A DNA stretch of 64,000 bases from an uncultured Bacteroidales bacterium (GCA_944322585.1 CALUPB010000006.1:107372-171371), one strand, 5' to 3'; positions 44,784-54,093 are shown, counted from the first letter of the stretch. The notes: generated from the letters alone by a model not told the origin. Numbers and translations are program-made.

Positions 44784-45464
44784 ATGATTAAAGTTACAGA
44801 TTTAAGCAAAGTGTTCAGAACGGAGGAAATCGAGACCACTGCATTGGACAATGTCTCCTTCGAAATCAAGGACGGGGAATTCGTGGCGATAATGGGGCCT
44901 TCCGGCTGCGGAAAGTCCACACTCCTCAACATTCTCGGGCTTCTGGACAACCCTACAGCCGGGAGCTACGAGTTCCAGGGCACGGAAGTTTCCGGACTGA
45001 AAGAAAGGGAGAGGACGAAATTCCGCAAGGGAAACATCGGCTTCGTGTTCCAGAGTTTCAATCTCATAGACGAGCTCAATGTCTATGAAAATGTGGAACT
45101 TCCTCTGCGCTATCTCAACATCGGTGCTTCTGAACGGAAACGTATGGTGACGGGAATTCTAAAACGGATGAATATCAGCCACAGGGCAAAGCATTTCCCT
45201 CAGCAGCTCTCCGGAGGCCAGCAGCAGAGGGTGGCCATAGCCCGGGCCGTAGTAGCAGGACCTAAGCTCATACTTGCAGACGAACCTACGGGAAATCTCG
45301 ACTCGAAGAACGGAAAGGAAGTCATGGATCTGCTCTCGGAGCTCAACAGGGAAGGAACGACAGTCGTAATGGTCACGCATTCCCAGCGCGACGCTTCCGT
45401 GGCTCAGCGTACGATCGACCTGTTCGACGGACGCATCGTCAGCGACGTAGCCAACGAACTCTGA
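44784..45464 (+). CDS. ABC transporter ATP-binding protein (MacB/LolD type)
   Basis: 226-aa ATPase with Walker [11 protein letters not shown]-loop VFQSFNL, signature [14 protein letters not shown], Walker [14 protein letters not shown] and a switch His (VTHSQRD). The LolD/MacB/FtsE-type [10 protein letters not shown] signature pairs with FtsX permeases. ATG 44784 ([11 protein letters not shown]) fits the family; the ORF has an upstream ATG at 44754. It energises the permease at 42352 and, formerly, the decayed copy at 45545. Confidence 0.94.
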   Translation: MIKVTDLSKVFRTEEIETTALDNVSFEIKDGEFVAIMGPSGCGKSTLLNILGLLDNPTAGSYEFQGTEVSGLKERERTKFRKGNIGFVFQSFNLIDELNVYENVELPLRYLNIGASERKRMVTGILKRMNISHRAKHFPQQLSGGQQQRVAIARAVVAGPKLILADEPTGNLDSKNGKEVMDLLSELNREGTTVVMVTHSQRDASVAQRTIDLFDGRIVSDVANEL

Positions 45465-45469
45465 CAGCA

Positions 45470-45544
45470 TTCTGCCGGGAAGTTTCCCGACAGGGGCAAT
45501 TATCTGAAATCCATTCTTTTCGTTTCATCAGATACGCATCAATC
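45470..45544 (+). repeat. Leader element shared with 32614-32698
   Basis: Intergenic segment before the permease remnant; it shares CCCGACAGG, CAATT, TCTGAAATCCAT, TTC, TTTCATC and GAT in order with the segment before the small ORF at 32699. Both end at a start codon. Confidence 0.5.
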
Positions 45545-46687
45545 ATGTTCCGGAACTTTTTCCATACCATCCGCTGTTTCAAGGCCTCATTCGTCCTGAA
45601 CATCATCGGCCTTGCCGTGGCATTCGCAGCCTCTATGATGATAATGATGCAGCTCCGTTACGACCTGACATTCGACACCTGCTACGAAGATGCGGGCAAC
45701 ATCTACAGGCTGGATACGCGGACCTACATGAGCAACAACGAAGAAACCGCACTGTCCCCGCGCCCTTTGGCCGACATGCTTGCGGTTTAATCTCCGGACA
45801 TCATCTCCAGCTGCATAATGTCGTGTTTCTTCACAAACAACATCTATTATGAAACGGAGAAGGACGGAAGGAGGACTCATATGGAACTTACGGCAACAGC
45901 CGTCAGCCCGTCATTCCCCGCGACAATGGGCATATCCATAATCGGGGGCCGGGATTTCAGGGAAGATGACCTGAACAGCAGTAAGGATCTGTGCATCTTC
46001 AACAGGACTGCAGGAGACCTGTACGGCATATCTCCCGGGGACATCGGCAACAATCTCGAAGTCATCGGCATATCCGATGATATCAGATTCGCGTCATTCC
46101 GGAAAGAAGTCACTCCCACAGCCCTGGTGTTGAACCGGAATAACAGGTTCAGCTATGCTGTAATAAGGGTAAAAGCCGGCTTCGGGCTTAAACCTGTCAG
46201 GGCTGCAATTGAAAAATGCCTGAAAAAGTTCAGTCCGGAATATGAACTCGAAGTCTATTTCTATGATCAAGTGCTTGAACACACATACCGGAGAGAGCAG
46301 AGGACCGGAAAGCTCGTGTCGCTGTTCAGCCTGATTGCAATCATAATCTCCGTCGTAGGGGTGTTCAGCCTCGTGACATTCGAATGCGGATACCGCAGGA
46401 AAGAATCTTCCATCAGGAAAGTTGCCGGAGCGACTTCATGGGAACTTGTCCGGATGTTCTGCCGGAAGTATCTGACAATCCTCGGAGTATGTTTCGTCAT
46501 CAGCATCCCTGTCAGCATTATCGTCGTCCGGCGCTGGTTCGAAAGCTTCGCATACCATATCCCGCTCTACTGGTGGGTCTTTCCCGCCGTGTTCATTGCC
46601 ATCGCTGCGATAACACTCGCAACTGTCGTTTGGCAGAGCTGGAGCACGGCAAACGAAAACCCGGTCCGAAACCTCCGTACCGACTGA
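45545..46687 (+). pseudogene. Decayed FtsX-type permease, paralogue of the gene at 42352
   Basis: The first 81 codons (MFRNFFHTIRCFKASFVLNIIGLAVAFA...) match the N-terminus of the intact permease, then TAA at 45788-45790 stands where a serine codon is expected (LADMLAV-stop-SPDIISS against LARSFIASSPDILHG). Reading on in the same frame, about 20 residues later the alignment jumps to residue ~500 of the 772-aa paralogue and runs to the end (SLFSLIAIIISVVGVFSLVTFECGYRRKES...). It therefore has both a nonsense codon and an internal deletion of roughly 400 codons. The C-terminal ORF from 45818 could still make a truncated protein. The duplication is recent to judge from near-identical 3' ends. 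Confidence 0.9.
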
Positions 46688-46694
46688 TGAGGGC

Positions 46695-46742
46695 GACCCC
46701 AAAGGGTAATTTGAAATTCCACCTTTGGGGTCCTCTCACTGA
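46695..46742. terminator. Inverted repeat between convergent units
   Basis: GACCCCAAAGG (46695-46705) and CCTTTGGGGTC (46732-46742), 11 bp perfect, with an inner AATTT/AAATT extension. It sits between the permease remnant (plus) and ribH (minus). No U-tract directly follows on either strand, so it is called a probable bidirectional terminator only on position. Confidence 0.5.
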
Positions 46743-46780
46743 AAATTTTTGGAAAAATTGAAAAAATTCAAAACAGCTTC

Positions 46781-47245
46781 TTAATCCAGCTGACGGAGAA
46801 GGTCGACCATTTCGACGGCAGTGGTCATGGCATCGAAACCTTTGTTGCCGGCCTTGGTCCCTGCCCTCTCGACAGCCTGTTCGATGGTATCGGTAGTCAG
46901 TACTCCGAAAATCACTGGTACACTGCTGTCGAGCCCTACTTTGGCGATACCCTTGGTAGCCTCGCCTGCAACCATGTCGAAATGGGGAGTTGCACCGCGT
47001 ATTACCGCACCCAAACATACAACTGCATCATAACGTCCTGATTCCGCCATTTTCTTGGCCACAAGAGGTATCTCGAAAGAGCCCGGGACCCATGCCACTT
47101 CCAGGTCATCGGCATTTCCTCCGTGACGGACAAACGAATCCTCCGCCCCGGACAGGAGTTTCGACGTGATGAATTCATTGAAACGTGCGGCGACTATGCC
47201 GATTTTCTGCCCCTGGGCGGACAGTTTTCCTTCGATCTTTTTCAT
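46781..47245 (-). CDS. ribH: 6,7-dimethyl-8-ribityllumazine synthase
   Basis: Condenses the pyrimidine intermediate with dihydroxybutanone phosphate in the next-to-last riboflavin step; forms large oligomers. 154 aa from ATG 47245 (the ORF begins earlier at a TTG). Family motifs: [41 protein letters not shown] and the catalytic histidine in TPHFD. Last gene of the rib operon. Confidence 0.96.
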   Translation of the reverse strand: MKKIEGKLSAQGQKIGIVAARFNEFITSKLLSGAEDSFVRHGGNADDLEVAWVPGSFEIPLVAKKMAESGRYDAVVCLGAVIRGATPHFDMVAGEATKGIAKVGLDSSVPVIFGVLTTDTIEQAVERAGTKAGNKGFDAMTTAVEMVDLLRQLD

Positions 47246-47327
47246 TGTTTTCAAACTATTACAAAAAACTTTTGTTTATCCTCCTGGTCATAATGATGCG
47301 GATTTACCGGCCCGGCCGTCACTGCAT

Positions 47328-48536
47328 TCATTTTTTGACATGAAGCATATGCCCCATCTTGCGGTACTTGGTGTACAGATAGAACTCATTCTTCTCGTTG
47401 CAGGTCATCTCGATGGGATCGCGCCCGACAATCTCGATGCCGTACCCGTCCAGGCCGGTTATCTTCATCGGATTGTTGGTCATGAGGATGAGTTTCCTGA
47501 CACCGAGATCCGCAAGAATGGAAGCACCCGTCCCGTATTCCCTCAAATCGGCCTTGAACCCGAGAGCGACGTTAGCCTCCACCGTGTCCATACCCTGATC
47601 CTGTAACTTATAGGCTCTCAATTTGTTGATAAGTCCTATCCCTCTGCCTTCCTGTCTGAGGTACAGCAGTACTCCCCTGCCCTTTTTCTCTATCCGGCGC
47701 AATGCTTCGGCCAGCTGCTCCCCGCAGTCGCATCTCAGCGACCCGAAAGCATCGCCGGTCAGGCATTCGGAATGTACCCGGCATAGAACAGGCTCGTCTG
47801 TCGTCACATCGCCCTTGACAAGAGCCACATGATGGTCTCCATTTATCCTGTTCACATATCCGTATATTCTGAATGTACCGTATTTCGTCGGCAGTTCTGC
47901 ATCAGTCACCCTCTCCACGACAGACTCGGTCCTGCGCCTGTAGCGTATAAGGTCCGCTATCGTTATTATCTTAAGTCCATGGCTGCGGGCAAAGTCCACA
48001 AGCTCCGCCGTCCGCATCATGGTACCGTCATCCTTCATTATCTCGCAGCAGAGCCCGCTCTCCCCGAGACCTGCTATCTTCACGAGATCCACTGTCGCCT
48101 CAGTATGTCCCGACCTTATCAGTACGCCTCCTTTTCTTGCCTCAAGGGGGAACATGTGCCCCGGCCGGCGGAAATCCTCCGGTTTAGAGTCCGGATCAGC
48201 GCATTTCAGGGCAGTCACCGAACGTTCCACTGCCGAAATGCCAGTAGTCGTGGATACATGGTCGATCGACACTGTAAATGCAGTGGAATGATTGTCCGTA
48301 TTTTCCACCACCATCTGCTTCAGATCGAGCCTGTGCGCCAGTTCAGCTGTCATCGGCATACATATCAGGCCTTTGCCGTATGTGGCCATGAAATTGACAT
48401 TCTCCGTAGTCGCGAATTTTCCGGCACAGACAAGATCCCCTTCGTTCTCCCTGTCCGGATCATCTGTAACGACTATCATTTTCCCCTGTCTGAGGTCTTC
48501 GACGGCCTCTTCTATCGTATTGAACCTGTTTTCCAT
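47328..48536 (-). CDS. ribBA: Bifunctional DHBP synthase / GTP cyclohydrolase II
   Basis: Fusion supplying both branches of riboflavin synthesis. The N-terminal RibB domain (about 1-200) has [23 protein letters not shown] and [19 protein letters not shown]-type stretch with RSGHTEA. The C-terminal RibA domain (about 205-400) has the zinc cysteines in [21 protein letters not shown] and the GTP site [13 protein letters not shown]. 402 aa is the normal fused length. It follows ribE by 78 bp and precedes ribH. Confidence 0.97.
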   Translation of the reverse strand: MENRFNTIEEAVEDLRQGKMIVVTDDPDRENEGDLVCAGKFATTENVNFMATYGKGLICMPMTAELAHRLDLKQMVVENTDNHSTAFTVSIDHVSTTTGISAVERSVTALKCADPDSKPEDFRRPGHMFPLEARKGGVLIRSGHTEATVDLVKIAGLGESGLCCEIMKDDGTMMRTAELVDFARSHGLKIITIADLIRYRRRTESVVERVTDAELPTKYGTFRIYGYVNRINGDHHVALVKGDVTTDEPVLCRVHSECLTGDAFGSLRCDCGEQLAEALRRIEKKGRGVLLYLRQEGRGIGLINKLRAYKLQDQGMDTVEANVALGFKADLREYGTGASILADLGVRKLILMTNNPMKITGLDGYGIEIVGRDPIEMTCNEKNEFYLYTKYRKMGHMLHVKK

Positions 48537-48614
48537 ATTTTCAGATTATATTTCCATACTATATGTGACTTCCGTAAAAAGCATCCTGTGTCCGGCTCAT
48601 GATGACGGTTGCAT

Positions 48615-49421
48615 TCAGAAGCCGTTCTGTTTCAGGAATTCCAGTGTCAGTCCTTCCGGATTTTCACCTACGGGCACTTCCGATGCCCGTATGGCGCGGC
48701 CCTTTACGTATTCCGCCTTGCCTGCCGGCACCGTGTCGTATGAAGAAAGTATGCGTGCTACATACCGGGCGAACACATCCGCCTCGACATTGACCCTGTC
48801 CCCGGGTTTCAGACTTCCGAGCAGACTGACATGACAGGTATGCGGGATCAGGGAAACACAGAACGAGTCCCGGTCGGCTGCCGTCACTGTCAGACTTGCC
48901 CCGTCCACGGCGACAGACCCCTTTACCGCAATCAACGACATCAGTTCCGGTACGTGTCCTCTTGATCCGTTATCCGGCATATATCCGGACAGGCCGCCCT
49001 CTGTCCCGTGTCCGGCAAGACTGTTTCCCGTTTCCGGCACAGTGGCCGGAATTCTGATGCGGATAACACGGGCAATCCCTGACGGTGTGACCGAGACCAC
49101 TGTACCGCAGGCATCCACATGACCTGATACGATATGCCCGCCGAACCTTCCGTCAGCCCTCATCGCCCTTTCGAGATTCACCCTGTCTCCGGATTTCAGT
49201 CCTCCGAGCGTACTCCGCGCCAAAGTCTCCGGCATGGCATCTGCCGTAAAGCCGTCCCGGAAAAGTGATGTGACTGTCAGACACACCCCGTTTACTGCAA
49301 TGCTGTCCCCTTCCGACGTCCCTTCCAGAACCCGGGCGGCAGCGACAGACAGTCTCGCACTGTTACTCTCACGCGAGATATGCCTTATCGTCCCTGTTTC
49401 CTCAATTATTCCTGTAAACAT
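48615..49421 (-). CDS. ribE: Riboflavin synthase (alpha subunit)
   Basis: Dismutates two lumazine molecules to riboflavin. Two lumazine-binding repeats are visible: MFTGIIEETGTIRHISRE with DSIAVNGVCLTVTS, and GRFGGHIVSGHVDACGTV with GSVAVDGASLTVTA. At 268 aa it is about 60-70 residues longer than the usual ~200; an insert of roughly 35 residues (about 125-158, TGNSLAGHGTEGG...) breaks the second repeat before VAVDG. The remaining excess is at the C-terminus. Sits between ribD and ribBA. Confidence 0.93.
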   Translation of the reverse strand: MFTGIIEETGTIRHISRESNSARLSVAAARVLEGTSEGDSIAVNGVCLTVTSLFRDGFTADAMPETLARSTLGGLKSGDRVNLERAMRADGRFGGHIVSGHVDACGTVVSVTPSGIARVIRIRIPATVPETGNSLAGHGTEGGLSGYMPDNGSRGHVPELMSLIAVKGSVAVDGASLTVTAADRDSFCVSLIPHTCHVSLLGSLKPGDRVNVEADVFARYVARILSSYDTVPAGKAEYVKGRAIRASEVPVGENPEGLTLEFLKQNGF

Positions 49422-49449
49422 AAATCACCCGATCTGTTTTTTGAAACTG

Positions 49450-50649
49450 TTAAAGTTTTCCGGAACCGGACAAGGTGTTACACGGGAAGGCATGGACAAG
49501 GATATCCGGGCCCGTCCGTGTAACGGATTCTATCTCCAGACCGAGGGCTTCCGCCATCCTGTCGAAACCGAATCCTCCTACAGGGCCTTTCGCAAGGCTC
49601 CCGCCTATGATCTTGGGAGCAATGAAACAGTAGACCTCATCAGCAAGACCTGCCTCCACAATACTCCAGTCCAGTTCCGAACCGCCTTCCACCAGCACAG
49701 AATCAATACCCATCCGCCCGAGCTGCGACAAGAGATCACCAATATCCACCCTGCCGTCCTTCCCTGCACATCCTACCGTCTCTACCCCGGCAGCAGCAAG
49801 CCTCTCTACCCGGCCTTCTACATCTGCCCGGGCGTTATCCGGACCGCATACCGTCCCTGTCTCCGCAATATCACCGGCATTCCCTGGAACACGGTTTTCA
49901 TCCCGGGCATAAGCCACGATTGTCCTGTACTGTCCGGCTGTCCGTACAATTGCAGAAGACAGCGCTATCGAGGCCTTCGAGTCAACTATGACCCTCACCG
50001 GACTGCGCATGCCGTCAAGCCGGCAGTTCAGCATCGGATCATCGGCCCTCACAGTCCCTATTCCGGCCATTATAGCCATATTCCATCCTCTCAGTCTATG
50101 TGCGAATGCCCGGGATTCTTCCGACGATACCCATTTCGAATCCCCGGTCCGTGCAGCAATCCTGCCGTCAAGAGTCATGGCCCATTTCATGGTCACCCAA
50201 GGTCTGCGTGCAGTGATGTATCTGAGAAAGACACGGTTCTGATATCTCAGTTCCTCTTCGAGAAGTCCGCATTCCACCTCTATACCATGGGCTGCCAGCA
50301 GAGCCAGTCCTTTGCCGGCCACAAGAGGATTGGGATCCGTCATACCGGCCACAACCCGCCTGATGCCCGCGTTTATTATGGCATCGGTGCAAGGAGGCTG
50401 CTTTCCATGGTGACAGCACGGTTCCAATGTAACATACATCGTGCTTCCATGAGTGTCCTCGGTACATGCAGCAAGGGCCTCCCTCTCGGCATGGAGGTCT
50501 CCATAGCGTCTGTGCCAGCCCTCACCTGTTACGTGTCCTTCCCTGACAATGACAGCTCCGACCAGCGGATTGGGATTGACATGCCCTCTGCCCTTTTCGG
50601 CAAGAGACATAGCCCTCCGCATATATCCGACATCCTTTTCCGTAACCAT
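49450..50649 (-). CDS. ribD: Bifunctional riboflavin deaminase/reductase
   Basis: The N-terminal deaminase domain has the zinc motif HAEREAL and PCCHHGKQPPC. The C-terminal reductase domain has TMKWAMTLDGRIAA and VLVEGGSELDWSIVEAGLADE. 399 aa against a usual 350-370; extra residues at about 241-276 (DENRVPGNAGDIAETG...) form a hydrophilic insert in the reductase domain. First gene after the FMN riboswitch, so the whole operon is FMN-controlled. Confidence 0.95.
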   Translation of the reverse strand: MVTEKDVGYMRRAMSLAEKGRGHVNPNPLVGAVIVREGHVTGEGWHRRYGDLHAEREALAACTEDTHGSTMYVTLEPCCHHGKQPPCTDAIINAGIRRVVAGMTDPNPLVAGKGLALLAAHGIEVECGLLEEELRYQNRVFLRYITARRPWVTMKWAMTLDGRIAARTGDSKWVSSEESRAFAHRLRGWNMAIMAGIGTVRADDPMLNCRLDGMRSPVRVIVDSKASIALSSAIVRTAGQYRTIVAYARDENRVPGNAGDIAETGTVCGPDNARADVEGRVERLAAAGVETVGCAGKDGRVDIGDLLSQLGRMGIDSVLVEGGSELDWSIVEAGLADEVYCFIAPKIIGGSLAKGPVGGFGFDRMAEALGLEIESVTRTGPDILVHAFPCNTLSGSGKL

Positions 50650-50694
50650 TCGCGTTAAAATTTACGTCCGTTATCCTACGGGCTGCCATACGAC

Positions 50695-50724
50695 AAAAAG
50701 CCCCGACACAGATCCGCGTCAGGG
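50695..50724 (-). terminator. Intrinsic terminator of the FMN riboswitch
   Basis: Minus strand: CCCTGAC-N10-GTCGGGG then CTTTTTG. It lies between the aptamer and ribD, so FMN binding is expected to favour this hairpin and stop transcription. Confidence 0.85.
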
Positions 50725-50778
50725 TAAATCCGGAAGAGCATAGGCAATGATATCATAATGACGTATCACGTCAATATC

Positions 50779-50897
50779 CCGTCTTCCATCCGGACTGTAC
50801 CGTCGGTACCGGAATTACACCGGTTCAGTCCCTCATGCAAGGGAGTCGCGGACTTTCACCGCCGGTAGGGAATTCCACCCTGCCCTGAAGAGATATG
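50779..50897 (-). promoter_or_regulatory. FMN riboswitch (RFN element)
   Basis: Minus strand carries CTTCAGGGCAGGGTG, AATTCCCTACCGGCGGTGA, AGTCCGCGA, GACTGAACCGGTGTAATTCCGGTACCGACGGT and AGTCCGGATGGAAGA, the conserved order of the FMN aptamer. It precedes ribD and an intrinsic terminator. Confidence 0.95.
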
Positions 50898-50906
50898 TAC
50901 CGGATG

Positions 50907-50936
50907 CAAAGATAGCAATCATCTTTGTAATTGCAA
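50907..50936 (-). promoter_or_regulatory. Promoter of the FMN riboswitch-rib operon
   Basis: Minus strand: TTG (50934-50936), 19-base spacer, TATCTTTG (50907-50914), a good match to the Bacteroidota promoter, just upstream of the aptamer. Confidence 0.7.
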
Positions 50937-50939
50937 TGA

Positions 50940-52124
50940 TTAACGCTGTTTCTTGTATGTGACAATGGCGATGACATTGATGAGCACGGCAAAGACGGAC
51001 AGCATTATATAGTTGAATGTCAGGTCGGAAAACTGGCTCCCCTTCAGACATACAGCCCGCAGGATGTTGACGAAATACGTAGTCGGAAGGAAATATGTCA
51101 GATACTGCGCCCAGGTCTCCATGGAACTGACAGGTGTGAATATTCCGCTCATAAGCATGAATATCAGCACAAAGAACAGCATCAGGAATACGGACTGTAG
51201 AAGAGTGTCGGAATAATTGGAAATAATCAGTCCGAAGCCCGCCATGAATACCAGGAAAAGTACGGCCCCGACATAAAGTTCGGGGAGCCCCCCGTGAGGA
51301 GCCAGTCCGTAGACGAAATGTCCTATCAGAAACGCCAGCGTAAATGCTATCAGACCGAGAATTCCGTAGAAAACCACCTTGGATGATATGAAGTCCCTCT
51401 TGCGGACAGGGGTGACATTTATCTGCTCAATGGTCCCCGCCTCCTTCTCGCTCACTATGCTCATGGTAGCGAAGAAGCCTCCTATAAGGATGATCACTAC
51501 TATCATCATGGCCGGGACCATAAAGAGCTTGTAGTCGAGGTGCGGGTTATACCTGAACTGCGGACTTACCGTCAGAGGCATGGTGGCCCCTCCCCCGATT
51601 ACGTCACCGGACAACGCAGCACCGGCACCGGACGACTCCTGACCGGAAGCCTGCACAGGCGCATCCGGTGCATACAGGCCCGCAGCCAATTCTTCCGAAA
51701 AGTCCGTGATGATCGACGACAGATACCCTCCTCCTATCGAGCCTTTGGTACTGTTCACCGCATTGGCGGCTATGAATATCTCCACCTGTTCTCCCCTGCC
51801 GATGTCCCTTTCCATCCCGGCGGGTATTTCCATGATTATGTCGGTATGTCCCATTCCCATTTCATCCACTGCCCCGGAATATGTGTCGCAATACCCTGCG
51901 AAACGGAAATATTCCGACTGTGCTATCCTGTCTGTCAGCAGAGCGGATGTCGTGGAACGGTCATGATCCACTATCATGAGCCGCACATTGCGGATCTCCA
52001 TATTAGCGAGCAGCGGTACGAACAGCATCAGGACCACAGGCAGAAGCACAAGTACGAACGGCATGAAACGGTTGCTGTTGAACTGTTTCATTTCCTTGAC
52101 TATAAGATATCCGAATGCTGCCAT
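50940..52124 (-). CDS. ABC-2 type permease (YbhR/YhhJ-like)
   Basis: 394-aa ABC-2 permease with an N-terminal helix (FMPFVLVLLPVVLMLFVPL), a periplasmic domain and five C-terminal helices (for example VPAMMIVVIILIGGFFATMSI with the ABC2 motif EKEAGTIEQINVTPVRKRDF). A Gly/Ala/Ser-rich insert of about 35 residues (near 150-185, ASGQESSGAGAAL...) is in the periplasmic part. The start ATG is 3 bases below the stop of the sister permease. It forms the heterodimeric membrane domain of a drug or metabolite exporter with the genes upstream. Confidence 0.9.
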   Translation of the reverse strand: MAAFGYLIVKEMKQFNSNRFMPFVLVLLPVVLMLFVPLLANMEIRNVRLMIVDHDRSTTSALLTDRIAQSEYFRFAGYCDTYSGAVDEMGMGHTDIIMEIPAGMERDIGRGEQVEIFIAANAVNSTKGSIGGGYLSSIITDFSEELAAGLYAPDAPVQASGQESSGAGAALSGDVIGGGATMPLTVSPQFRYNPHLDYKLFMVPAMMIVVIILIGGFFATMSIVSEKEAGTIEQINVTPVRKRDFISSKVVFYGILGLIAFTLAFLIGHFVYGLAPHGGLPELYVGAVLFLVFMAGFGLIISNYSDTLLQSVFLMLFFVLIFMLMSGIFTPVSSMETWAQYLTYFLPTTYFVNILRAVCLKGSQFSDLTFNYIMLSVFAVLINVIAIVTYKKQR

Positions 52125-52126
52125 AC

Positions 52127-53230
52127 CTATTCGATCCTATCGTTGAACTTCAAGACCGCCGCCGTGAAGATGACCACCGTCATCCCGAGAAGCACCCCGA
52201 CCTCCTTAAGGACGAACACGAACGGCACCCCCTCTATCATTATCTTCCTTATCGCCTCGATGTACCATTTGGCAGGTATCACCTGTGCTATCAGCTGGAA
52301 CACGTACGGCATGCTCTCTATCGGATACAGCATACCGCTCATCATCATTACCGGAACGAGAAAGACCATGCCTATTATCAGGGTAGCTATAATCTGCGTC
52401 TTCACAAGCGACGACACGAGCAGGCCTATGCCGAGCGAAAGTATGATATACAGGAGAGACACGAGGATCATCCAGAAAAAGCTGCCTTCTACAGGCACTT
52501 TCAGGACAAATATTGTCAGCAGCAGGGTAATCACAAGTACCATGCACGAGATGACGAAATACGGTATCATCTTCGCGAACACTATGCCTATGGGCTTGAC
52601 CGGAGAGACCAGCAGCACCTCCATCGTCCCCGTCTCCTTTTCCCTGACAATGGATACCGATGTCATCAGCGCACACACGAGAAGCAGGATAAGTCCCATA
52701 ATGCCAGGGACGAAATTGTAGGAACTCCTGAGTTGCGGATTGTAGAGCATTCTCAGATTGGGGACGAGCGGGGACTGCCGCATGGAATCCGTATCGCTGA
52801 AGAAGTATCCGTATACTATATTCGTGAGATACATGACCTCCATCGATGCATTGTTGGGGTTGACGGCATCAGTGACAACCGAGATTTCAGCCCCTTCCGC
52901 ACTCATCAGCGAAGAAGAGAAATCCTCGCTGAATACAAGGGCCGCATCAATCTCCCCTTTCTTCATGGCCCGGTCTACATCCATTGCGGAACCATACCAC
53001 CCCTTGAACGTGAAATATTCGCTCCGGTCTATCTTGTCCACCAGTCTGGCTATACTGACATCCTTGTCCGGTGCACAGACACCTATATTGACATTGCGGA
53101 TTTCCGTAGAGATGGCGAATCCGAAAAGTACGATAAGCATCGTAGGAAGACCTATAAGCACGAGCAGAGTCCGCCTGTCCCTGAAAATGTGCAGGAACTC
53201 TTTCCTTACGAATGCAAAAAAACCTTTCAT
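52127..53230 (-). CDS. ABC-2 type permease (YbhS-like)
   Basis: 367-aa permease, similar in layout to the preceding one: LVLIGLPTMLIVLFGFAIS at the N-terminus, a periplasmic domain and EKETGTMEVLLVSPVKPIGI, the ABC-2 signature. Further membrane helices follow. Paired with the 50940-52124 permease and two ATPases. Confidence 0.9.
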   Translation of the reverse strand: MKGFFAFVRKEFLHIFRDRRTLLVLIGLPTMLIVLFGFAISTEIRNVNIGVCAPDKDVSIARLVDKIDRSEYFTFKGWYGSAMDVDRAMKKGEIDAALVFSEDFSSSLMSAEGAEISVVTDAVNPNNASMEVMYLTNIVYGYFFSDTDSMRQSPLVPNLRMLYNPQLRSSYNFVPGIMGLILLLVCALMTSVSIVREKETGTMEVLLVSPVKPIGIVFAKMIPYFVISCMVLVITLLLTIFVLKVPVEGSFFWMILVSLLYIILSLGIGLLVSSLVKTQIIATLIIGMVFLVPVMMMSGMLYPIESMPYVFQLIAQVIPAKWYIEAIRKIMIEGVPFVFVLKEVGVLLGMTVVIFTAAVLKFNDRIE

Positions 53231-53272
53231 TCCAAATCCGCTGTTACTTCCATACCATCACCGCATGCATCC

Positions 53273-54013
53273 CTATTCCGAACGCTTTGCGCCTCTTGCC
53301 AGAATATCGAATACATCCGCAATCGAGCCGGCCCCGAATTCAGATTTAAGTTCAGCCGGACTTCCGAGAGCCTCGATCCTGCCGTCCACCATCATGGATA
53401 TTCTGCTGCAATACTCCGCCTCATCCATATAATGAGTCGTAACAAAAGCCGTAATGCCGCTGTCCACAACATCATATATCAGTTCCCAGAACTGTCTTCT
53501 GGCAGCCGGATCCACACCGCCGGTCGGTTCGTCCAGAAAGAGTATCCGGGGATTATGGATGACTGCCACGAGAAAGGCCAGTTTCTGCTTCCAGCCCTGG
53601 GGCAGTTCCTTGACCCTTACATCCTTTTCCGACATGAATCCGAGCCTTTCCATCAGTTCCGTCGCCCTCCGCCGCACATCGGCACGCTTCATTCCGTATA
53701 TTCCTCCGAAAATCCCGATGTTGTCCCTGACAGTCAGGTCGGAATACAGGGCGAATTTCTGGCTCATGTATCCGATATTCTTCTTTATCAGCTCCGACTG
53801 GGTCCATATGTCATAGCCTGCCACCATCCCTTTCCCGGAAGTGGGGAAACTGAGTCCCGTCAGCATCTTCATGGCAGTGGTCTTCCCGGCGCCGTTGGCA
53901 CCGAGAAAACCGAAAATCTCCCCTTTGCGGACTTCAAAAGTGATGTCGTCCACAGCTGTAAAACTGCCGAATTTCTTCGTCAGGTGCTCTACCTGTATGA
54001 CATTGTCTTCCAT
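53273..54013 (-). CDS. ABC transporter ATPase, YbhF C-terminal-half-like
   Basis: 246-aa nucleotide-binding protein: Walker A GANGAGKTT, signature replaced by ELPQGWKQKLA, Walker B RILFLDEPTGGVD and switch His in TTHYMDEAEYC. The PxGWKQ signature is typical of the second NBD of YbhF-type fused ATPases, which here are separate genes. It is 43 bp upstream of the permeases. Confidence 0.92.
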   Translation of the reverse strand: MEDNVIQVEHLTKKFGSFTAVDDITFEVRKGEIFGFLGANGAGKTTAMKMLTGLSFPTSGKGMVAGYDIWTQSELIKKNIGYMSQKFALYSDLTVRDNIGIFGGIYGMKRADVRRRATELMERLGFMSEKDVRVKELPQGWKQKLAFLVAVIHNPRILFLDEPTGGVDPAARRQFWELIYDVVDSGITAFVTTHYMDEAEYCSRISMMVDGRIEALGSPAELKSEFGAGSIADVFDILARGAKRSE

Positions 54014-54093
54014 TATCCCAATCCTTACACAAATTCATGACCGGTACAAACCCTGTCAATGCCACCATTCCATCCGTGTACGGTTCCCGCATA

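Noticed and set aside
45818-46687. Independent short permease gene
   Set aside because: The same frame continues from 45545 through the TAA and aligns to the distal part of the 42352 permease, so it is a remnant; expression as a truncated product is still possible.
52115-54040. Plus-strand 641-codon ORF (also 49234-50658, 474 codons)
   Set aside because: Long but antisense to clear ABC and ribD/ribE genes; composition (H, R, Y-rich) is that of a shadow frame.
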